Of a stretch of 7,507 bases of DNA, positions 1 through 5,848 are shown one piece after another. The stretch is from an uncultured Lachnospiraceae bacterium. GTDB lineage: Bacteria > Bacillota > Clostridia > Lachnospirales > Lachnospiraceae. Below the pieces are notes generated by a model. It saw nothing but the letters and a program-made list of their open reading frames with translations. It made no database searches and was not told where the DNA came from. The stretch is from contig CABQGZ010000154.1 of assembly GCA_902463835.1 (NCBI GenBank), positions 1 through 7,507 of the forward strand, read 5' to 3'. The position numbers were made by a program, and so were the translations under genes. Position 1 is the stretch's first letter, and the number at the start of each line of letters is the position of its first letter.

Positions 1-34
1 TTGCAAATATAACATTAAATTAAGGAGAATTCCT

Positions 35-673
35 ATGAAAAAAATAGTTTTGCATTTTCTCGTTTTGTGCCTGGCTGTGCTATCACTTCCCGGCTGCAAC
101 AAGCAGAAGCCCACCGCGATAGACTCTGTGGAGTCCATTTATAATTTGTACATCCTGCGGGATACCTCCGGTGCCGAGAAGCTTGGCATGACAGCGGAGG
201 AGATCACAACGGCATTAACCGGCTATGACACTGCCTTAGCCAACACCATCCGCACCAACTTTTCCAACAGCGGACTGGAAATCACAGATGAGACTCTGGA
301 GGAGATCTGCCAGGCCAGGCGGGACGCGCTCTCCAAAATGGTAGCAGACTTCACCCTGACCTCCACGGAGGCGAACACTGCTGTGGTGACCCTTGCCACC
401 TCCTATTTCAATGAGACTGAGCTGGACGAAAACGCTGCCTACAGTGCCAGGGAAGAGGCAGATGCCAAAGGCTTCACAGACTACGATGAATATTTGAAAT
501 ACATTATGGAAACTTACACAAAGAATCTGATTGCCGGCTACCAGAGCGTGACACCTTCCGAGGAGCGGAAGGAGATTGTGGTCAAATGCACGATCGTGGA
601 CGGTACCTGGCTTCCCATGGATATGGCTTCCTTTGGAGGCGAGCTTGGGCGGGCAGTTTCCGGGCAGCCTTGA
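35..673 (+). CDS. Small secreted lipoprotein of unknown function
   Basis: A 212-residue protein with a type II signal peptide: Lys2-Lys3, a hydrophobic stretch at about residues 4-18, then the lipobox L18-P-G-C21. Cys21 should be lipid-modified and the mature protein anchored on the outer face of the cytoplasmic membrane. The mature part is acidic and mostly helical in appearance, with no transmembrane segment and no catalytic motif I recognise. It resembles the many short Firmicute lipoproteins of the DUF5105 type, but that assignment is a guess. The start is supported by AAGGAG at 22-27, seven bases before ATG. A possible -10 box (TATAAC, 8-13) lies just upstream, with any -35 box off the window. 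The gene converges on the SRP RNA gene and ends just before a long hairpin. The sequence does not indicate a substrate or partner. Confidence 0.85.
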   Translation: MKKIVLHFLVLCLAVLSLPGCNKQKPTAIDSVESIYNLYILRDTSGAEKLGMTAEEITTALTGYDTALANTIRTNFSNSGLEITDETLEEICQARRDALSKMVADFTLTSTEANTAVVTLATSYFNETELDENAAYSAREEADAKGFTDYDEYLKYIMETYTKNLIAGYQSVTPSEERKEIVVKCTIVDGTWLPMDMASFGGELGRAVSGQP

Positions 674-691
674 CAATCTTAAAAGCGAAGC

Positions 692-780
692 GAAAGTTCC
701 GCCATCGCAGTAATTCTCAGACGGATCATGATCACATGATTCAGTCCCTGATGAATACGATGGCGGAACTTTTCTATTTT
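692..780. terminator. Long imperfect hairpin between convergent units, probable bidirectional terminator
   Basis: Sixteen bases at 692-707 pair perfectly with 758-773. Inside them, 713-720 pairs with 748-756 (one bulged T), and 725-730 (ATCATG) pairs with 735-740 around a four-base loop, so almost the whole 82-bp segment folds on itself. On the + strand the stem is followed by a T-rich tract (770-780 and beyond); on the minus strand it is followed by TTTCGCTTCGCTTTT. It sits 19 bases after the lipoprotein stop and beyond the 3' end of the SRP RNA on the other strand, which fits termination of both. It is much longer than a usual intrinsic terminator, so a mobile palindromic repeat reused as a terminator is possible. 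Confidence 0.7.
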
Positions 781-800
781 CCTTGTTTTCTTACATTTTA

Positions 801-1066
801 AAACCGAGCGTTCTGCTTTGAATCATGTCCATGGGCGTTACTCCTACAGTTAACTCGGCTCAGGCGCCCTCACGGCACACGAAAGGTTCTGCTTAGTGCT
901 GCTGTATTCCTACCCTGACACGGTTCACAGATTTCCGTTGCGTAAGACCCAAGCTTCATCGCCACTTATAAGAGGCGGCCCCACAGGCAGTAACCCGGGG
1001 CAGAACATCACTCCAACTATAGCGGATTGTTGGTACAGGGCACCGCTACCGCCCCAGCTGCTCGGA
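801..1066 (-). ncRNA. ffs: Signal recognition particle RNA, large bacterial type (scRNA/7SL-like)
   Basis: Read on the minus strand, the RNA starts near 1065 with CCGAGC and ends near 804 with the complementary GCTCGG followed by TTTT; these ends close helix 5. Near the 5' end, GGTAGCGGTGCCCTGTACC (about 1050-1032) and the following CAACAATCCGCT are the conserved Alu-domain segment of large SRP RNAs. The S-domain apex is unmistakable: GTCAGG, then GTA-GGAA-TAC (GGAA tetraloop at 910-907), then AGCAGC, the Ffh-binding loop. At about 263 nt it matches the Bacillus/Clostridia large form, not the 114-nt 4.5S form. The RNA scaffolds the Ffh protein for co-translational membrane targeting. The preceding gene is tadA, as in Bacillus. 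Ends are placed from pairing, the promoter position and the T run, so could be off by a few bases. Confidence 0.93.
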
Positions 1067-1072
1067 GATTTC

Positions 1073-1101
1073 AGTATACATGGTTTTTATGGAAAAGTCA
1101 A
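1073..1101 (-). promoter_or_regulatory. Sigma-A type promoter of the SRP RNA gene
   Basis: On the minus strand, TTGACT (1101-1096) and TATACT (1078-1073) are separated by exactly 17 bases, each one base from consensus. The predicted start falls at about 1066, matching the 5' end of the RNA defined independently by helix pairing. The -35 box contains the TGA stop codon of tadA (1100-1098), so the RNA has its own strong promoter starting inside the upstream gene. Confidence 0.88.
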
Positions 1102-1580
1102 CTGGGTTCGGAGATTTTCCTTTTTTTCCTTTCTCTTAGTTCTCGGAAAAAGTCAGACAACATAGCGGAGCATTCTTCTTCTAACACGCCTTTCTCCAAC
1201 ACTACCTGATGATTAAATTCCTCCATTTGCAGCAGATTAAGGACGGAACCGGCGCAGCCGGCTTTGGGATTCATGCTGCCGATAACCACGCGGCTGATCC
1301 TTGATTGTACCAGCGCGCCAGCACACATCTGGCAGGGCTCTAAGGTAACATACATGGTGCAGCCTTCCAGACGCCAGTCTCCCAGCTTTTTGCTGGCTTT
1401 TTTTATGGCGATGAGTTCGGCGTGGGCCAGGGTATTCTTGTCGGTGTTTCTGCGATTGTAGCCTCTGGCGATTATTTTTCCTTCACAAACGATGACGCAG
1501 CCGATGGGGACTTCCTCTAAGGCGTATGCTTTTCTTGCCTGACGGATGGCTGCCTTCATAAAGCGTTCTTCCTTATTCAT
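1098..1580 (-). CDS. tadA: tRNA-specific adenosine deaminase TadA
   Basis: A 160-residue cytidine/deoxycytidylate-deaminase-fold enzyme that converts the wobble adenosine 34 of tRNA-Arg(ACG) to inosine in the cytoplasm. The zinc site is complete: H53-A-E55 (His ligand and catalytic Glu) and P82-C83-x-x-C86 (two Cys ligands). N42 lies where E. coli TadA has its RNA-contacting Asn, and VPIGCVIV (residues 24-31) is the usual first strand. Length is normal for the family, and the C-terminus is a basic helix (RELRERKKRK). The ATG at 1580 is preceded by AAGGA about ten bases upstream; Met8 is a less likely alternative start. The SRP RNA gene follows, as in Bacillus, and its promoter overlaps this stop codon. 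The protein is very likely essential and housekeeping. Confidence 0.96.
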   Translation of the reverse strand: MNKEERFMKAAIRQARKAYALEEVPIGCVIVCEGKIIARGYNRRNTDKNTLAHAELIAIKKASKKLGDWRLEGCTMYVTLEPCQMCAGALVQSRISRVVIGSMNPKAGCAGSVLNLLQMEEFNHQVVLEKGVLEEECSAMLSDFFRELRERKKRKISEPS

Positions 1581-1630
1581 GGTCTTGGTTCCTTACCTGA
1601 TTTTAGAGATTCTTTTTTGGGGCTTCCTTA

Positions 1631-1659
1631 AGTATAGCGGATTTTTGGGGGAATTACAA
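1631..1659 (-). promoter_or_regulatory. Probable promoter of tadA
   Basis: On the minus strand, TTGTAA (1659-1654) and TATACT (1636-1631) are separated by 17 bases, giving a start near 1624 and a leader of about 44 bases. The -10 is one base from consensus and the -35 two. No other promoter of comparable quality lies between the tandem repeat and tadA. Confidence 0.65.
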
Positions 1660-1680
1660 CTGGAAATGCTTCAAAGGGAT

Positions 1681-1764
1681 GCTGCACTAGGGCCGCCGCA
1701 CTTGGATTGCCGCACTTGGATTGCCGCACTTGGATTGCCGCACTTGGATTGCCGCACTTGGGCC
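1681..1764. repeat. Tandem repeat, six units of 14 bp
   Basis: Four identical consecutive copies of GCCGCACTTGGATT occupy 1695-1750. They are bracketed by two variant copies of the same length: GCTGCACTAGGGCC (1681-1694) and GCCGCACTTGGGCC (1751-1764). The two outer units share a GGGCC end that the inner ones lack. The period is not a multiple of three, so the + strand reading frame across it cycles through three phases; this argues against coding. The array lies between the tadA promoter and a large palindrome that begins at the next base. Array length would be expected to vary between strains. Confidence 0.92.
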
Positions 1765-1914
1765 GCCCCGGAGAAAGGATAGGCCCATGTCAGACGCGCT
1801 CTCGCTCCATTCAAAACGTAGCGGACACTAAGCGCGCAGGCTATTATCATAGCCCGCTTGCTAAGTGCCGACGTTTTTCAAGGGTCTGTCATGGGCCTAC
1901 CCTTTTTCCGGGGC
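1765..1914. repeat. 150-bp imperfect palindrome (intergenic inverted-repeat element)
   Basis: The outer arms, 1765-1795 and 1884-1914, are inverted copies over 31 bp with three mismatches, each beginning or ending in GCCCCGG/CCGGGGC. Inside, 1813-1819 (AAAACGT) pairs with 1871-1877. Then 1822-1828 pairs with 1865-1870 with one bulge, 1826-1844 is an imperfect inverted copy of 1849-1867, and the apex is GGCTAT-TATC-ATAGCC (1839-1854). The main asymmetry is about 11 extra bases on the left between the outer and inner stems. It could be a non-autonomous mobile palindrome (MITE-like), but I see no convincing target duplication in the flanks. It contains no gene I can support. Confidence 0.85.
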
Positions 1915-1983
1915 TACGTTGTTCGCAGGTTTGTGAACAGCTACTTGTTTGCTGTCCTACAAACATAAATTTGGCTGTTTCTC

Positions 1984-2012
1984 TTGACAAAATCATTGTA
2001 TCCGTCTATAAT
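1984..2012 (+). promoter_or_regulatory. Perfect-consensus promoter of the TetR-ABC operon
   Basis: TTGACA (1984-1989), a 17-base spacer and TATAAT (2007-2012) match the housekeeping sigma consensus at all twelve positions. The expected start is about 2019, inside the adjacent inverted repeat. Such a strong promoter for an efflux operon makes sense only if it is normally held off by a repressor. Confidence 0.92.
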
Positions 2013-2014
2013 AA

Positions 2015-2042
2015 GCAACACGTGTTGCGCAACTTTAGTTGC
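2015..2042 (+). promoter_or_regulatory. Double operator, two adjoining 14-bp inverted repeats
   Basis: GCAACACGTGTTGC (2015-2028) is a perfect palindrome. It is followed without gap by GCAACTTTAGTTGC (2029-2042), a second inverted repeat with the same GCAAC/GTTGC ends and a different centre. The pair begins two bases after the -10 box and covers the transcription start and early leader, the classic place for repression. The obvious ligand is the TetR-family protein encoded 23 bases downstream, giving negative autoregulation and control of the transporter genes. Two sites fit cooperative binding of two dimers. Confidence 0.8.
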
Positions 2043-2064
2043 ATTACCAGGAGGAGGATGAATA

Positions 2065-2628
2065 ATGCCACCGAAATTTAAGTTTACAAGGGATGAAATT
2101 ATAAATACTGCCCTGGACATGACAAGAGAGTATGGGTTGTCTGGGGTGACTGCTCGGGCTTTGGCGGCACAGTTGGATTGCTCGGTCAAGCCTATTTTTG
2201 GATTGTTTAAGAATATGGAGGAGGTGCAGCGGGAGGTTATGGGGGCGGCACATGCGCTGTATCTTGATTATTTAAAGGCGGATATGGCAGATGGCAAATA
2301 CCCTGCCTATAAGGCCAGTGGTATGGCTTATATCCGCTTTGCCAGAGAGGAGCGGGAGCTTTTCAAGCTGCTTTTTATGCGGGATCGCTCTGGGGAGATG
2401 GTGGGCGAGGATAAGTCAGAGATAAAGCCTTTGCTGGCGTTGATTCAGGAAAGTATGGGGCTCAATGAGGAGGAGGCGTACTTGTTCCATCTGGAAATGT
2501 GGATATATGTTCATGGAATCGCGACCATGATCGCCACCTCCTATCTGGAATGGGACGATGATTTTATCAGTAAGGTATTGTCAGACGCCTATATTGGCTT
2601 GAAATATCGTTATTCAAATTGGAGGTAG
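2065..2628 (+). CDS. TetR/AcrR-family transcriptional repressor
   Basis: A 187-residue one-component regulator. Residues 7-52 form the TetR DNA-binding domain: helix 1 TRDEIINTALDMTREYG, then the helix-turn-helix GVTARALAAQLDCSVKPIFGLF (about 27-48). The remaining ~135 residues are the divergent helical domain that normally binds a small hydrophobic ligand and forms the dimer. The ATG at 2065 follows a very strong GGAGGAGG (2050-2057); an ATG at 2058 is out of frame and meets a stop within eight codons. It is the first gene of a three-gene operon: its stop lies four bases before the ATPase start, and the GGAGG for that gene is within its last codons. It probably represses its own operon through the double operator at 2015-2042 and is released by a transported compound. 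The inducer cannot be read from sequence. Confidence 0.93.
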   Translation: MPPKFKFTRDEIINTALDMTREYGLSGVTARALAAQLDCSVKPIFGLFKNMEEVQREVMGAAHALYLDYLKADMADGKYPAYKASGMAYIRFAREERELFKLLFMRDRSGEMVGEDKSEIKPLLALIQESMGLNEEEAYLFHLEMWIYVHGIATMIATSYLEWDDDFISKVLSDAYIGLKYRYSNWR

Positions 2629-2632
2629 CAAA

Positions 2633-3361
2633 ATGGAAGCAATCAAAACAGAGAAGCTTACGAAAAAGTATAAGGATCTGACTGCCGTTGACAGTCTGGA
2701 CCTAGCGATCGAACAGGGGGAACTATTTTCCCTGCTGGGCGTCAACGGCGCGGGGAAAACCACCACCATCAAGATGCTCTCCTGTCTGACGAAGCCCACC
2801 GGGGGAGACGCCAGGCTTCTGGGCAGCAGCGTGGTCCGTAACGCGGCCGGGGTTAAGAATATCATCGGCGTATCGCCCCAGGAGACGGCGGTTGCTCCCA
2901 ACCTGACGGTACGGGAGAATCTGGAGCTGATGTGCGGTGTGCACGGTTTTGGAAAAGAAAAGCGAAACGTCAAGATGGCGGAGCTTATGGAACAGTTTGA
3001 CCTGCGGCAGATTGCGGGAAAAAAGGCCGGAAAGCTGTCGGGCGGCTGGCAGCGCAGGTTAAGCATTGCCATGGCTCTGATTGGTGAGCCGAAGATTCTT
3101 TTTCTAGACGAACCCACACTGGGGCTGGATGTGATTGCCAGAAGTGATCTGTGGGATACCATCCGCTCACTGAAGGGCCGTATTACGATCATTCTCACCA
3201 CCCACTATATGGAGGAGGCAGAAGCCCTCTCTGACCGCATCGGCATTATGCGGGACGGGAAGCTCCTTGCCCTGGGAACGGCAGAGGAATTAAAGGAAAA
3301 AGCGGGCACAGAGCGATTTGAGAACGCCTTTGTGGCGATTGTAAAGGGGGAGAGAAAATGA
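2633..3361 (+). CDS. ABC transporter ATP-binding protein (ABC-2/DrrA-like exporter)
   Basis: A 242-residue cytoplasmic ATPase that powers the permease encoded next. All nucleotide-binding motifs are present: Walker A G36-VNGAGK-T43-T44, Q-loop Gln83 (GVSPQE), signature LSGGW at 135-139 followed by QRR, Walker B ILFLD-E160 with catalytic Glu, D-loop GLD (164-166) and H-loop His191 (TTHYMEEAE). The MEEAE after the switch His and the overall length are typical of the DrrA/CcmA-like subfamily that pairs with ABC-2 permeases in drug, antibiotic or lipid export. Gln to Trp in the fifth signature position departs from the textbook LSGGQ, but this subfamily tolerates changes there. GGAGG (2621-2625) precedes the start. 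The last four bases overlap the next gene as ATGA, implying translational coupling. Confidence 0.95.
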   Translation: MEAIKTEKLTKKYKDLTAVDSLDLAIEQGELFSLLGVNGAGKTTTIKMLSCLTKPTGGDARLLGSSVVRNAAGVKNIIGVSPQETAVAPNLTVRENLELMCGVHGFGKEKRNVKMAELMEQFDLRQIAGKKAGKLSGGWQRRLSIAMALIGEPKILFLDEPTLGLDVIARSDLWDTIRSLKGRITIILTTHYMEEAEALSDRIGIMRDGKLLALGTAEELKEKAGTERFENAFVAIVKGERK

Positions 3362-4089
3362 GAATGCTGACTTTTTCCGGAAGAACCGCAAAGGAGATAT
3401 TGCGGGATCCTTTGAATCTGGGATTCGGACTGGGCTTTCCTCTGATCCTGATATTCCTGCTCTCTGCCATACAGGCGAATGTCCCCGTCAGTCTCTTTGA
3501 GATTGAGACCCTCACCCCCGGCATTACCGTGTTCGGGCTGTCATTTCTGACGCTTTTTGCTGCCACTCTGGTGGCCAGGGATCGGGAGAGCGCTCTGCTG
3601 CAAAGGCTTTACACTTCACCTTTGACGGCGATAGATTTTATTTTCGGATATGCCCTGCCCATTTTACCCATGGCAGCCGCCCAGAGTATCATCTGTTATC
3701 TGGCCGCTATCCTGCTGGGTCTGCCCGTCACGGTAACCATTGTGTACGCGGTGCTTTTTATCCTGCCGGTATCACTGTTCTTCATTGCGCTGGGGCTTCT
3801 GTGCGGCAGTGTGCTGGGTGCAAAGCAGGTAGGCGGTATCTGCGGCGCACTGCTTACCAATCTCACCGCATGGCTCTCCGGCGTATGGTTCGACCTAGAG
3901 CTTGTGGGAGGCATTTTCCAGAAAATTGCCAATGTTCTGCCCTTTGTTCATGCCGTGGAACTGGAGCGGGCTGTGCTGAATGGGAACTATGCCGGTATCT
4001 TCCCGCATATCTGGTGGGTGCTTGGGTATACCGCTGCGGTTGTTGTACTTGCGGTGATGTTCTTTTTGCGGCAAATGAGGCGACAGTAA
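3358..4089 (+). CDS. ABC-2 type transporter permease
   Basis: A 243-residue integral membrane protein with about six transmembrane segments (roughly 21-40, 53-73, 93-120, 125-153, 157-178 and 217-237). Between the second and third is the cytoplasmic coupling segment RDRESALLQRLYTSPL (74-89), characteristic of ABC-2 permeases. LPFVHAVELER (194-204) corresponds to the conserved segment before the last membrane helix. The length is that of a half-transporter, so it probably works as a homodimer with two copies of the upstream ATPase. The start overlaps the ATPase stop by four bases and is preceded by GGGGGAG; Met3 is an alternative start. The substrate is unknown. TetR control suggests export of a toxic or signalling compound. 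Confidence 0.93.
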   Translation: MRMLTFSGRTAKEILRDPLNLGFGLGFPLILIFLLSAIQANVPVSLFEIETLTPGITVFGLSFLTLFAATLVARDRESALLQRLYTSPLTAIDFIFGYALPILPMAAAQSIICYLAAILLGLPVTVTIVYAVLFILPVSLFFIALGLLCGSVLGAKQVGGICGALLTNLTAWLSGVWFDLELVGGIFQKIANVLPFVHAVELERAVLNGNYAGIFPHIWWVLGYTAAVVVLAVMFFLRQMRRQ

Positions 4090-4092
4090 GAT

Positions 4093-4126
4093 TAGCCCGA
4101 ATTCGTGTCCGGGCTATAAAATTTTT
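4093..4126 (+). terminator. Intrinsic terminator of the TetR-ABC operon
   Basis: TAGCCCG (4093-4099) pairs with CGGGCTA (4110-4116) around a ten-base loop, followed by TAAAATTTTTC with a T run at 4122-4126. It begins three bases after the permease stop codon and separates the efflux operon from the sigma-like gene. Confidence 0.8.
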
Positions 4127-4203
4127 CTACAGCCGCCTAACAAATCAAGGCCAGCAACGACTATATAGGTGAAAGCATTGATCAATCGCTTTGGAGAGAA
4201 ACC

Positions 4204-5829
4204 ATGAAGAGACAAGAACTGCTGAAAATAATCGACAATGAACTGCTGGAAAAAATATTTGGCTTCTGCTATGTGCGGACAAACGACAGCTACGAGGCCC
4301 AGGAGCTGTGCTCCGATATCGTTTTTGCGCTGGTGAAGACGGCAAATACAGAAGGCGATGTCCACAATCCCTATCCCTTTATCTGGCGGATTGCAAGAAA
4401 TGTCTATGCCGACTTTTCCAGGGAACGTAAGCGCCGGGAAGACACTTTCTACAGAGGAGATCCACAGGAGCTGCTGCCGTTTATCGCCCAGGAAGAAGAT
4501 GAGGCGGACAGCGAGGAACTGCTCCATGCGGTATACCGGCAGATTGCCTTTTTGACAAAGGCCTACCGGGAAGTCATGATTCTGTACTACCTGGACGGTC
4601 TGTCAACTTCCAGGATCGCAAGCATTGAGAACATAAGTGAGACTGCTGTTCGCCAACGATTATTTACGGCAAGAAAAAAGATAAGAAGCGAGGTAGAAAA
4701 AATGGAGGACACCAATCGTAAACCTGTAGCGCTTGATAACATTAATTTTGTTATCTGGGGAACCGGCAACCCGGGATGGGGAGATCCCATAGACACATGC
4801 ACACGGCAGTTTTCAAAGCATATCGTCTGGCTTTGCCGTCAAAAGCCTATGACTGCAGCGGAGATTGCCCACAAGCTGAATGTTCCCACCTTGTACGTAG
4901 AGGAAGAACTTGAGATTCTTACCAGAGGAACGAACGGGCAATATGGCTTTCTGCGCCAGCTGGAAAACGGTAGATACGCCATCAATATCGTCCTGTTTGA
5001 CCGGGAGGATATGGCAAAGGGAAATGAGATTTATATGGAACAAATGCCGGCCATCTGCAATGTCATTTCCGCATATATTGAAAAGCACAGGAAAGCTTAT
5101 CTGGCATTTCCTTATCGAAATAAAACCATCGATCTGAATCTTATCCTCTGGCAGCAGGTATTTACCATGTCACAGGCATTCTCCGAACATGTGGAACGAA
5201 TCCTGGCTGAAAAATACTTTGGCGGACTCGAGAAAATCGATCGTCCCTTCAGCAGTTTCGGGTATGTGGATAACGGAAACTATTATGGCGGCGGGTGGGA
5301 CGGCGTCACTGCACACAATGTGTGCGGTTATTCCGAAGTACATCTGGATAACATCTACATCACCCGCATCCAGCCCCATTTTCACTGTGACTTTAATGTT
5401 GCACAGGACCTGGATATCCAGCTTGCCATCCGCGCCATAGACGGGCTTAATATCGACGCCCTCTCCGAAGACGAAAAGGAGCATGCCGCCAAGGCTATCG
5501 CCTGCGGTTATCTATATCGCCAGAACGATATGCTGTATACAAAAATACTGGTAAACGACAAGAAGGATAGTGATCGGTTGTTTGACATCAGCAAAGAACT
5601 CTCAAAAGGCTATTTTGAGGCTGAAGCACAGGCGGTTGCCCAAAAGATTTCCCGGCTGATCCGCGACACGGTTCCAGAATATCTCCTGGGGGAATGGAGA
5701 CTGGCAAACATCCTGTCCAATCTGCCTGTGTTGGACGCACTGGTTGAAGTGCTCATTGAGAAAGGACTTCTCACACCGCCGGAAGACGGCATCGGCGCAG
5801 AAGGCTGCTGGATGAGTATTCAAAAATGA
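4204..5829 (+). CDS. ECF-type sigma factor with a large C-terminal extension carrying a second HTH
   Basis: A 541-residue protein. Residues about 14-75 look like sigma region 2 (ELCSDIVFALVKTANTEG, then NPYPFIWRIARNVYADFSR, the usual core-binding and -10-reading segment). Residues about 105-162 are region 4, with the helix-turn-helix LSTSRIASIENISETAVRQRLFTARKKI. There is no region 1 or 3, so the group is ECF. A typical ECF factor ends here; this one continues for about 375 residues. The extension has a predicted winged-HTH-like stretch at 215-242 (PMTAAEIAHKLNVPTLYVEEEL), a Gly/Tyr/Trp-rich segment (YVDNGNYYGGGWDG, 354-367), and PHFHCDF (391-397), possibly ligand- or metal-binding. No transmembrane segment is visible and no anti-sigma gene lies next to it. 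The start has GGAGAG at 4193-4198, five bases before ATG. The gene is separated from the ABC operon by a terminator. The ligand-sensing role is inference. Confidence 0.85.
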   Translation: MKRQELLKIIDNELLEKIFGFCYVRTNDSYEAQELCSDIVFALVKTANTEGDVHNPYPFIWRIARNVYADFSRERKRREDTFYRGDPQELLPFIAQEEDEADSEELLHAVYRQIAFLTKAYREVMILYYLDGLSTSRIASIENISETAVRQRLFTARKKIRSEVEKMEDTNRKPVALDNINFVIWGTGNPGWGDPIDTCTRQFSKHIVWLCRQKPMTAAEIAHKLNVPTLYVEEELEILTRGTNGQYGFLRQLENGRYAINIVLFDREDMAKGNEIYMEQMPAICNVISAYIEKHRKAYLAFPYRNKTIDLNLILWQQVFTMSQAFSEHVERILAEKYFGGLEKIDRPFSSFGYVDNGNYYGGGWDGVTAHNVCGYSEVHLDNIYITRIQPHFHCDFNVAQDLDIQLAIRAIDGLNIDALSEDEKEHAAKAIACGYLYRQNDMLYTKILVNDKKDSDRLFDISKELSKGYFEAEAQAVAQKISRLIRDTVPEYLLGEWRLANILSNLPVLDALVEVLIEKGLLTPPEDGIGAEGCWMSIQK

Positions 5830-5848
5830 TCCGATGCTTTCAAATATG

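Noticed and set aside
896..1209. Two overlapping + strand open frames of 89 and 60 codons
   Set aside because: They run antisense across the SRP RNA and the end of tadA; neither has a ribosome binding site or a protein-like composition.
1681..1764. CRISPR array
   Set aside because: The 14-bp units are directly adjacent with no spacers, and no cas genes are present.
2015..2042. The double inverted repeat as a transcription attenuator
   Set aside because: The stems are short and have no T run after them. Their place at the start site next to a TetR gene fits an operator much better.
1546..2081. Open frames of 78 and 124 codons crossing the 14-bp array, giving apparent protein repeats of the type CRTWIAALGLPHLD
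   Set aside because: The repeat peptide is just the 14-bp unit read in three phases. There is no ribosome binding site, and the frame continues through the non-coding palindrome.
2614..3201. 195-codon minus-strand frame opposite the ABC ATPase gene
   Set aside because: The + strand frame carries every ABC motif in order, while this one is low-complexity Ser/Arg/Pro-rich with no recognisable domain.
3801..4172. 123-codon + strand frame rich in Cys and Arg inside the permease gene
   Set aside because: It is a frame shadow of the permease, which has clear transmembrane segments and coupling motifs in its own frame; the cysteine-rich composition is an artefact.
4177..4186. ATTGATCAAT palindrome upstream of the sigma-like gene as an operator
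   Set aside because: Ten bases of AT-rich palindrome are expected by chance, and nothing nearby repeats it.
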